This document shows, in pieces, positions 7,180 to 13,595 of a stretch of 64,000 nucleotides of DNA. The position numbers were made by a program, and so were the translations under genes. The notes below the pieces were generated by a model. It made no database searches. It was not told where the DNA came from and saw nothing but the letters and a program-made list of their open reading frames with translations. Positions within the stretch are counted from its first letter, which is position 1, and every line of letters begins with the position of its first letter. Source of the DNA: Hoylesella loescheii (GTDB taxonomy: Bacteria > Bacteroidota > Bacteroidia > Bacteroidales > Bacteroidaceae). Location: NCBI GenBank assembly GCA_021531755.1, contig JADYUK010000004.1:62001-126000 (forward strand), given 5' to 3'.

Positions 7180-7752
7180 ATGAATCAGTTGTCAAGGTTT
7201 TTATTTGCTATTTTCGCTTTCTTTCCTTTCTTATGTACATCATGTTCCGATGATGCTGAAGAAAGAATTGAAGCTGCGAAGATTGTCGAATCGAGAAATT
7301 CTCAAGATTTAATGAACGATCTTTATCTTGCTTGTGATGGCGATGTTGAGTCATTAGCAAGAATATTACAATGTACACCGTCTTCTATTGATAGAATTAG
7401 AAATGGCAAGTCTGAAGCCACGTTGCAATTTGAAGAAAAAATAAATTCAATTGCAGTTTTCTATTACCAAAATGACAGAAAGTTTTCAAAATTACAATCC
7501 GCAATAGATTCTGAATATGGATGGTATGATTCAATTTTGAATTTCCCTTCTCACCATCCCTGGATATTTTGGATAGTAAATATAATTTTACTACTGTTGC
7601 TCGCTTTTGCGACGCTAATTGCCATATGGCCGGTTTTGTTGGAGATGCTCATCTTCCTTATAGCTTGGATTGCGAGTTTGATATGTACTCCTAATGCAAT
7701 AGAAGACAAATATATAGATACAGTAAATCCTGTTATAGAACAGTTAGTATGA
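7180..7752 (+). CDS. Lipoprotein with HTH-like segment and two membrane helices
   Basis: The open frame begins at 7096, but ATG 7180 starts a lipoprotein signal peptide ending FLCTSC; the acidic SDDAEE after the cysteine resembles the Bacteroidetes surface-export signal. The 190-aa protein then has a helical segment that reads like a helix-turn-helix (SLARILQCTPSSIDRIRNGK, about residues 60-79). Two adjacent hydrophobic helices (about 128-168) and a short C-terminal tail follow. Its stop overlaps the next start (ATGA at 7749). The tail after the helices (LICTPN...DKYIDTV) resembles that of the next gene (ILCTNYNDGKLVDSL), suggesting distant paralogy. Function unknown; it is probably an accessory to the nuclease lipoprotein. 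Confidence 0.75.
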   Translation: MNQLSRFLFAIFAFFPFLCTSCSDDAEERIEAAKIVESRNSQDLMNDLYLACDGDVESLARILQCTPSSIDRIRNGKSEATLQFEEKINSIAVFYYQNDRKFSKLQSAIDSEYGWYDSILNFPSHHPWIFWIVNIILLLLLAFATLIAIWPVLLEMLIFLIAWIASLICTPNAIEDKYIDTVNPVIEQLV

Positions 7753-8573
7753 CTAAGAAAGTCCTTCTATTTGTTTTTGCTTTATTACTGTTTTCTTGTT
7801 CCAATCAACAGGAAAAGGAACTTCGTGAGTCTATTGCTAATATAGACTCTAACGAGGTTCAAGGCATAAAAGATATGCATGGAGCAACACTATCTCAGTA
7901 TAAGGATCAAGAGAAAATTCTGACAGACAACTATATAAAAGGGTTGAAAGAAATAGTTGAAAAAAGTTTTGATCGTCAAATAGAAGAGTTTGAAGACAAT
8001 GAGTTGGGAGTTCTGTCCGGTTATAAATATATGTTTAAATATATCCTTTCTTCTGAGCAAGAATGGACAGACCTTCAACTTCAGTTAAGCGATAGATATT
8101 TTAACAGTATATTATTGCAACAAGAAGCATATGAATATAGTAACGAGTACATCAATCGAATTAAAAAACTAAGAACTCAATTCTATAAAGATAAATCTGG
8201 TGTTAATACACCTCAGGTTGAGGTTCTTCAAATTCCAAGAAATCAAATTTTCGTTGGAGGTCTAGACGAGCATTCAAGAACTAATTTAGCTATAGAAATT
8301 GGAACAGCAATTCTTGATTGGCTGTTAGGTATTTTAATTGTTTGGGTTGTTGTTAACATAATTGGATATGCAACTACAGGACCCGTGGGGTGTATAATAT
8401 CTATAGTTTCGTTCATAATAATGATGGTAATCTCTATATTATGTACAAACTATAACGATGGTAAATTAGTAGATTCATTAAAGGCACAACATGATTCTAT
8501 TGTGCTGGATTACGATACATTGCATAAATCACTAGACAATAATACAATTGATTTTTATGAGTCACTCAAATAG
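7749..8573 (+). CDS. Lipoprotein with coiled-coil body and two membrane helices
   Basis: This 274-aa product has a lipoprotein signal peptide (LLLFSC, Cys at about residue 17). A long charged, largely helical region follows (about 20-155), then two hydrophobic helices (about 188-235) and a hydrophilic C-terminal tail. It overlaps its upstream neighbour by 4 bp and the downstream nuclease gene by 17 bp, so all three are translationally coupled. The helical pair plus tail parallels gene 7180-7752. I do not recognise the family. Roles as immunity, anchoring or export partner of the nuclease are all possible; none is shown by sequence. Confidence 0.75.
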   Translation: MTKKVLLFVFALLLFSCSNQQEKELRESIANIDSNEVQGIKDMHGATLSQYKDQEKILTDNYIKGLKEIVEKSFDRQIEEFEDNELGVLSGYKYMFKYILSSEQEWTDLQLQLSDRYFNSILLQQEAYEYSNEYINRIKKLRTQFYKDKSGVNTPQVEVLQIPRNQIFVGGLDEHSRTNLAIEIGTAILDWLLGILIVWVVVNIIGYATTGPVGCIISIVSFIIMMVISILCTNYNDGKLVDSLKAQHDSIVLDYDTLHKSLDNNTIDFYESLK

Positions 8574-10152
8574 GTTAATAATTGGAATTGCTTTATTTTC
8601 CATATTTTCTTTGGTAGCATGTAAGAAGGTTGCTAAAGATGTTGCTGAAAATGTAACCGAAAAAACTATTGCAAAGGAGGTTACCAAAGAAGCTGCTGAA
8701 GAATATATTGAGAAAATAGGGAAGAAAGAATTGAAGACTCTTAAATGGGTGGACTTGTATTCTGCCTTAACAAAAAAGATGCCTTCATTGGCTCACGCGA
8801 TTGACAATTTAGACATGTCAGTCAGAGGAGCTTTTCAAAAAATTATTAACAAAGATTTAAGGTTTGTAAAAGCACTTACAACCTCTAATACAATCATCGA
8901 CGAATGTCAGGTATATTCAAAAGAAGCTCCTCTGCTCATGAAAGATGCTAACTTTATGAGGATGTTTATAAAATCAGACATTGCTCGTAAAGAGGGGAAA
9001 CAATGTGTCATTGACAATCTTGTTGCAAAAGAAGAAAAGGGATTTGTAAGATTTTACAGCAAAGAAGCAAATATTCTCATAGCCGATTATAGGGATGGAA
9101 TAATTAATGTATATGATAAATCAATAATGAGCAATGAGTTAATTCCCAATTCTTGCTATACATTAAAGGATGCAACTGGAAAGAAATGTCTCTATAACGT
9201 AGATGACCTTGGAAGAATATATTCTGTAGAAGCAAAGAATATGACTCCAGATGAGATCATCTCAGAAATTATAAATCGTACAGGAAACAATGATTTTGGA
9301 CCAGATTGGGACAAATCCTTGCGTTCCATTAAGCAGGCATCATCCAACAATGATGTGAACATCAAATGCATATTTAGCTATGCTGATGATAATGAGCTGA
9401 CACCTAAGTATGCACGTGTAAACGCAGATGTCAAAGGGAAAACCAAAATTGCTTCAACATTTGAAAACAAAGCAAAGAGGATTGGCAATGCCTTCAGTGC
9501 TGAAGAAAATAGCGCTGTGATTAAAAAATTCAGTTCAAAGCTTCAACTATCTCCAGAAAAAATCCAGCGTTTGCTTTCTGAAATGAACAGTGACAATGGA
9601 TTGGCAACTCTAATTCATGAAAATCCAGAATTTAATATTGTACGTTGGACTAAAACCCGTAATCATGTCGATCAGAAATTAATTGTACGTAGTCCTAAAG
9701 GGAAAATGCCTCAAAATGCGCGAGTATATGCGGGTAATGTTTACTATTTTAACCCACATCTAAATTCCGGATTACAGGCAAGATTAAGGAGAGGTAATGG
9801 TTTTGCCGATTTAAGAGGTATGAGTAATCTTTCTTATGATGACTTAATTAAATTGGATAAACTGTATCCCAATGGAGTTCCATTTACTAAACAGGGATTC
9901 CCGGATTTCTCGCATGTTGCAGCTAAAGGCAGAGATGGGAAGCCTATAAAAATAGATATAGGCGCTTTAACTGGGGATAGCAAAAAGGATATAAATATGG
10001 CAGAAACCATTTTTCAAAATATGGGGTATTCTTGGGAAGAGGGATTCACATGGCACCATATAGAAAACACAACAAGTTTACTAAGGGTTCCAACTCAAAT
10101 ACACCAGTTGGTTGACCATACAGGTGGTATGAGTATGTCTGGTCTAAAATAA
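8557..10152 (+). CDS. Lipoprotein with C-terminal WHH (HNH/EndoVII) nuclease toxin domain
   Basis: ATG 8557 (rather than TTG 8548) opens a 531-aa protein with a lipoprotein signal peptide ending LVAC. An alanine/lysine-rich helical region and a long unrecognised middle follow. The C-terminal 120 residues match the WHH nuclease toxins found at the ends of Rhs, CdiA and other polymorphic toxins: VYAGNVYYFN, YPNGVPFT, GFPDFS (447-452), WHHIEN (499-504), VPTQIH (511-516) and VDHTGG (519-524). The WHH and downstream His residues are the expected metal-binding/catalytic set, so it should be a DNase if delivered. Lipid anchoring of such a domain is unusual. No recognisable immunity gene follows. Confidence 0.85.
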   Translation: MSHSNRLIIGIALFSIFSLVACKKVAKDVAENVTEKTIAKEVTKEAAEEYIEKIGKKELKTLKWVDLYSALTKKMPSLAHAIDNLDMSVRGAFQKIINKDLRFVKALTTSNTIIDECQVYSKEAPLLMKDANFMRMFIKSDIARKEGKQCVIDNLVAKEEKGFVRFYSKEANILIADYRDGIINVYDKSIMSNELIPNSCYTLKDATGKKCLYNVDDLGRIYSVEAKNMTPDEIISEIINRTGNNDFGPDWDKSLRSIKQASSNNDVNIKCIFSYADDNELTPKYARVNADVKGKTKIASTFENKAKRIGNAFSAEENSAVIKKFSSKLQLSPEKIQRLLSEMNSDNGLATLIHENPEFNIVRWTKTRNHVDQKLIVRSPKGKMPQNARVYAGNVYYFNPHLNSGLQARLRRGNGFADLRGMSNLSYDDLIKLDKLYPNGVPFTKQGFPDFSHVAAKGRDGKPIKIDIGALTGDSKKDINMAETIFQNMGYSWEEGFTWHHIENTTSLLRVPTQIHQLVDHTGGMSMSGLK

Positions 10153-10195
10153 AAGTCGCAATTCATCTTATCAAGATTGACAACCAAATAAACTG

Positions 10196-10235
10196 ACCCA
10201 CTGATTTTCAGCAGAAATGCCGATTGTCAGTGGGT
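10196..10235 (+). terminator. Hairpin after the nuclease gene, likely terminator
   Basis: ACCCACTGA (10196-10204) and TCAGTGGGT (10227-10235) form a perfect 9-bp stem with a 22-nt loop, 43 bp after the nuclease stop and followed by TTGTTGTTGG. There is no long T-run, so termination is plausible rather than certain. Confidence 0.45.
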
Positions 10236-10262
10236 TTGTTGTTGGCTTCCCCTAACGGCCGC

Positions 10263-10318
10263 CGAGCTAAACCTTCCCAAAATGAATCCCACAAGCCATG
10301 TTGGGAAGGTTTAGCTCG
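10263..10318. repeat. Perfect 18-bp inverted repeat
   Basis: CGAGCTAAACCTTCCCAA (10263-10280) is the exact complement of 10301-10318, with a 20-nt spacer. It lies between the convergent nuclease operon and XRE/DUF4007 remnant and could be a bidirectional terminator or the footprint of a small palindromic element. Confidence 0.8.
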
Positions 10319-10345
10319 ACGACCGAAGGGTAAGTCAACATTATA

Positions 10346-10486
10346 TTACTTCGTCCAGTGGTAGTGAGCATCGAGCGAAAGGAAGATGACTAACAGGAAG
10401 ATGAAGTCGTTCTTGTTGGCAACAAAGTCATAGCCCTTCTTAAGCCAAAGCGACTTACAAGGGAACGATTCATGCCCTGAGAAAGT
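10346..10486 (-). pseudogene. N-terminal stub of a DUF4007 gene
   Basis: On the minus strand, 28 codons from 10486 to 10403 give the hallmark N-terminus of DUF4007 proteins (FSGHESFPCKSLWLKKGYDF). This is followed in frame by a short unrelated-looking stretch ending in a stop at 10346. There is no start codon; an in-frame TAG precedes it, immediately after the XRE stop at 10491. DUF4007 genes are usually several hundred codons and occur beside PAPS-reductase-like and other defence-associated genes. This is a deletion remnant of such a gene, formerly the next gene after the XRE regulator. Confidence 0.65.
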
Positions 10487-10490
10487 CTAT

Positions 10491-10769
10491 TTATTCTTCA
10501 TCTTTGTCAAGTTCTTCATACCTGACAAGGTCTTTAAATTCCACGCCAAGCAACCTTGTTATCTTCATCAGCGATTCCAACGGCGGTTGTGACGAGTTGG
10601 TACACCACTTAGACACAGTGGTTGGAGCACACCCCAACTGTTTGGACAGCCAAAGATTGGACTTCTTTTTCTCTGCCAATACCACTTTCAGGCGATTTAA
10701 GTCTTGGTTACTTGTCAATAAAATATGTTTATTGTTTGCCCACAAAGTTACTCGATTTATCTCAGACAA
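10491..10769 (-). CDS. XRE-family HTH transcriptional regulator
   Basis: This 92-aa protein carries a lambda-repressor-type HTH (about residues 25-80). The segment is LNRLKVVLAEKKKSN, then LSKQLGCAPTTVSKWCTN, then PPLESLMKITRLLGV. It closely resembles the broken regulator at 6897-7099. Its first 23 residues are not conserved, so a later start is possible. It lies directly upstream of the DUF4007 remnant and 43 bp downstream of a palindrome that could be its operator. It probably represses its own promoter; the original target operon is mostly deleted. Confidence 0.85.
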   Translation of the reverse strand: MSEINRVTLWANNKHILLTSNQDLNRLKVVLAEKKKSNLWLSKQLGCAPTTVSKWCTNSSQPPLESLMKITRLLGVEFKDLVRYEELDKDEE

Positions 10770-10811
10770 TAGGTCTGATTGCCCTTAAAAGTTACTAAAA
10801 CGAGTGTGTTT

Positions 10812-10828
10812 AGTGAACTTTGTTCACT
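10812..10828. promoter_or_regulatory. Candidate XRE operator palindrome
   Basis: AGTGAAC-TTT-GTTCACT is a perfect 7-3-7 palindrome 43 bp upstream of the XRE start codon, with a size and symmetry typical of dimeric HTH repressor sites. Confidence 0.5.
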
Positions 10829-10999
10829 TTATGAAGCGATTTTTATCGTTTTTTCTTGTCAGAGGCTCCAATGTCTGTTCAGGAGCGTCACAACCTTTAT
10901 GCTAAGATGACTGACGGAGCCTTCGATGAAGAAGGAGAGCAAGTAGGCACATGCAGATACTGGCAGGATAGTACCCTGTTAGTAATCTCTCCCTCACCT

Positions 11000-11060
11000 C
11001 TCTGCCTGAGAATGGATTATTCGTATGTATTATGTCCATACTCAGGCAGAGTTTTTTTTT
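11000..11060 (+). terminator. Strong rho-independent terminator
   Basis: CTCTGCCTGAG (11000-11010) pairs perfectly with CTCAGGCAGAG (11041-11051) and runs into nine T. Upstream (10856-10999) is a short open frame of unknown nature that reads through the hairpin and is unlikely to be translated as such; it may be a gene remnant or a small RNA. Confidence 0.75.
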
Positions 11061-11868
11061 ATGTATATAATCCTATGGTCATGAGGCTTTGGTGAGACTC
11101 TCTGGGGCGAGAGCGTCGTGATGGGATGAATGGGAGAGCTGGAGAGACGGATGGCTGGGAGGGAAGGATGTGATAGGGGATATATGTCTGATAGTGCGCG
11201 CATAGGGAGGTGTTTGTCGGAGAATCATTATTTTGGGGTATTGCCAGCAATTGGAATGTTGCGTACTTTTGCATGATGCAGCGTGGACATACCATGTTCT
11301 TTATGAAGATTCTATGCTTTTTATCCATAATATGACGGTGTGGGATGATTGTCATTCTGATATGTGACAGGCCTTGATGGCTGACAAAATGTTCTGGCCA
11401 ATGTCCTTGTGAGCGGGCTGTGCGACGGCGTGACATCTGGAGCCTGAGAATATCCTGAAATTCGGACGTTCTGTATATTCCTGAAAATCAATGGTCTGTG
11501 TGCTGAGGCGCAGGGATGTGGCCCTGCCTGGTGTCTGAGAGGCTACTGATTGGGGTGTATGGCGTCGTCTTTCCGGCCTGTCAGAGACAGTGTCTTGGGA
11601 GCCCAGAGATACTGCTTGGGCTGGCAAGGCAGTACCTCATGGCCTCCTCCCGATGCTGACTCAGCCTTCTGGCTGTGGATAATGGGGTGTGAATGTGTGC
11701 AGTGGGGGGCGGAAACCGCGGTCTGGGCTGTACAGGATTGCTCTGTCAGAGTGTCAGTGTTTCTTGGGCTTCCGCTCGCATATTGATAGCCGCCCACGCT
11801 GTCAGAAACAACGGAACTGTGGCCTGTGGCGGCTGTCCCCATGCTGTCAGAAAGGCTGTCCCACACTT
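11061..11868. other. Gene-free interval of about 800 bp with an isolated rightward promoter motif
   Basis: No ORF here has family resemblance or plausible composition. A plus-strand TACTTTTGCA at 11264-11273, with TTG 20 bp upstream, matches the Bacteroidetes promoter. The only frame after it is a 20-codon hydrophobic ORF (ATG 11273, stop at 11335), which would be leaderless or nearly so. The AT-rich to GC-rich transition between island and core DNA falls at the left edge of this interval. Confidence 0.45.
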
Positions 11869-11904
11869 TCAGAAACAGCGGAACTGTGGCCTGTGGCGGC
11901 TGTC
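11802..11904. repeat. 36-bp direct repeat at the 3' end of the Rid gene
   Basis: 11802-11837 and 11869-11904 are 36-bp copies differing at one base. The second copy encodes the last residues and stop of the Rid-family gene, the first lies 31 bp beyond the stop. Confidence 0.85.
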
Positions 11905-13017
11905 AATGGCCACGCACTCCATCTCGACGAGCCATGCCGGACGGCAGACGGGGGCGAGAGTGATGACGCATGGTGTCCCGGGGAATCTCTCTGTGAACAT
12001 CTGCCGGACAACGGCATAATCGGCCATATCGCGGAGATAGACTATGATGTGGGCCATATCGCCGAATGTCATGCCGCCTTCTGCCAGCAGAGCCCCGACA
12101 TTCTCCCACATCCGCTCCGTCTGCCTCACTATGTCGCCGGGATGGACCACACGCCCCTGGTTGTCGATGCTCGCTGTGCCCGAGATGTATATGTGGCCGC
12201 GGTCGCCATATTCTACCAGTGTGCCACGCTCGAAAGTCACTCCGTAGTCTATCGTGCGGTTGAGGTGGCTCGGGGCATAGAGATAGCGCTGCTGGGCGGG
12301 CGGGAGCCCCGTCATGGCGTATGTGTCGAGCTGTACGAGCGAGGCGGTGCCGGCAGGGAGGCCACCGATGCCTGTCGAGGTGATATAATGCGTCTGGGCG
12401 GTCAGCCCCTCCCGGTCGAAGATTCTGCGCCGTGCCTTGACCATGCCGGCATACTGCGTGTCGACATCGCGCACGTAGAACCATGTCCGGACACAGTTTC
12501 CGGCAAGCGTCGCGCCTCTCTCCCCGAGCTCCTCCACATATCTGCAGAGTGTCCGCTCCGTCTGCCATTCAGCGTCGCCTCCGCTCTCTGTCATCCCCAT
12601 CATCCACAGATGGCTGTAGCCGTTGTGCTGTGCGATGGTCATCCCCCTGTCCTCGCGTATCTCTGTCCCGCGCTGCAGATAGACCCATAGCGCCACCTTG
12701 CTGCCGTCGAGAGGTGGCTGCTGGATGATGCTCACGGCACATGTGTGGCTGCGCCTCATAAGGGGCTGCTGGTTGGCAGCGTCGCTGACGAAGTACCGCT
12801 TGCAGACTGCCTGGGCGCCACGGATATTATCTGCCACAGCGAGCAGCTCCTCGGCAGCTGTCAGCCTCTCCAGCTGGCTCCCGAACATCTCTCCCCGCGG
12901 CTCGACATGCAGTATGGCATGATACTCCTCAACCCCTCCGGCAGAACCGTGGGGGGAGAATGTGGCAAGCTCTGCCCATACTCCGAGTCTGTCCCATTTT
13001 ATCTTCTCGTAATTCAT
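11869..13017 (-). CDS. Two-domain Rid/YjgF-family protein, chorismatase-like layout
   Basis: ATG 13017 is chosen over the longer frame because a TAACTTTGCA promoter lies at 13046-13055, inside the extension. The 382-aa protein ends with a clear YjgF/RidA domain (about residues 255-372: IYISGTASID, WENVGALLAEGG, MAHIIVYLRD). A degenerate Rid-like N-terminal half precedes it, as in the FkbO/Hyg5/XanB2 chorismatase superfamily. Rid proteins hydrolyse reactive enamines/imines; the two-domain members act on chorismate. Which applies here cannot be read from sequence. There is no signal peptide, so it is cytoplasmic. A broken second copy lies at 17490-17806. Confidence 0.75.
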   Translation of the reverse strand: MNYEKIKWDRLGVWAELATFSPHGSAGGVEEYHAILHVEPRGEMFGSQLERLTAAEELLAVADNIRGAQAVCKRYFVSDAANQQPLMRRSHTCAVSIIQQPPLDGSKVALWVYLQRGTEIREDRGMTIAQHNGYSHLWMMGMTESGGDAEWQTERTLCRYVEELGERGATLAGNCVRTWFYVRDVDTQYAGMVKARRRIFDREGLTAQTHYITSTGIGGLPAGTASLVQLDTYAMTGLPPAQQRYLYAPSHLNRTIDYGVTFERGTLVEYGDRGHIYISGTASIDNQGRVVHPGDIVRQTERMWENVGALLAEGGMTFGDMAHIIVYLRDMADYAVVRQMFTERFPGTPCVITLAPVCRPAWLVEMECVAIDSRHRPQFRCF

Positions 13018-13045
13018 GGCTATAAAACGTTTTTTTGTATCCGGG

Positions 13046-13055
13046 TGCAAAGTTA
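13046..13055 (-). promoter_or_regulatory. Promoter of the Rid-family gene
   Basis: The minus strand reads TAACTTTGCA, matching TAnnTTTG, 29 bp upstream of the ATG at 13017. The short leader fixes the start choice. Confidence 0.6.
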
Positions 13056-13127
13056 CACGATAAACGTCATCCCGGCAATACACAAAAATTATGATTCTGA
13101 GGCTGTGACGTGGGCTTTCCCCGTTGT

Positions 13128-13367
13128 CCACAGCCCAGATTTATTCCCCCTTTGCTCTCCTGCCTTGTCGTGAATGTCAGCCCAGTCTCCGCCGCCTGCC
13201 TGCCAGTCTCTGCTGCCTGCCTGCCAGTCTCTACCTGCCTACCAGTCAGTCTCCGCCGCCTGCCTGCCAGTCTCTGCCTCGTGCCTGCCAGTCAGTCTCT
13301 GCCGCCTGCCGTCTGCCTGCCAGCGATGCTGCTAAAGACTCTTGTGGCCAACTGTTTGCAAATATAA
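13128..13367. repeat. Minisatellite with relic of a DUF4932 gene tail and an orphan promoter
   Basis: 13184-13323 consists of degenerate tandem copies built from CTGCCTGCCAGTCTC. Left of it, 13157-13181 matches 24 of 25 bases of the DUF4932 3' end at 17887-17911. Right of it, TATATTTGCA on the minus strand (13358-13367) fits a promoter with no gene behind it. Together this looks like a gene whose body was lost and replaced by repeats. Confidence 0.55.
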
Positions 13368-13431
13368 TCAATTAATCTGAATTGTGAGGATATTGTCCCC
13401 ACCTTTTTGTGTCACACCAGTAAAAAAACAC

Positions 13432-13519
13432 TACTGTCCGGTGAAACCTTAGGGTGAGAAACGATAGGTATATACCGGGGGCAACCGATGTTGCTCACCC
13501 TGAGTTTTCCCGGACAGTA
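13432..13519. mobile_element. 88-bp MITE-like inverted-repeat element
   Basis: Terminal TACTGTCCGG (13432-13441) and CCGGACAGTA (13510-13519) are perfect inverted repeats. A second perfect pair lies inside (AGGGTGAG 13451-13458, CTCACCCT 13494-13501). No coding capacity. A solitary matching end (GTTTACCGGACAGTAAT) occurs at 17548-17564, so the sequence is mobile or derived from an IS end. Confidence 0.6.
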
Positions 13520-13524
13520 ATAGT

Positions 13525-13574
13525 GAAAAAGAAAGTAGGAGACAAACACCTGTGATTAGTGTTCACCTCCTACT
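13525..13574 (-). terminator. Terminator of the pectinesterase gene
   Basis: On the minus strand AGTAGGAG (13574-13567) pairs with CTCCTACT (13541-13534), with further pairing AACAC/GTGTT inside, then TTCTTTTT. It starts 22 bp after the stop codon. Confidence 0.75.
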
Positions 13575-13595
13575 CTGTTTATGGATGGCTGGGCG

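Noticed and set aside
10153-10490. Immunity gene downstream of the WHH nuclease
   Set aside because: The interval holds only hairpins and the DUF4007 stub; no SUKH, Imm or other small ORF is present.
10856-11095. 79-aa ORF before the terminator
   Set aside because: It needs a TTG start and reads through a strong terminator hairpin; at best a remnant.
11689-12690. 333-aa rightward ORF opposite the Rid gene
   Set aside because: It is the antisense shadow of a gene with clear YjgF motifs; similar frames open opposite most GC-rich genes here.
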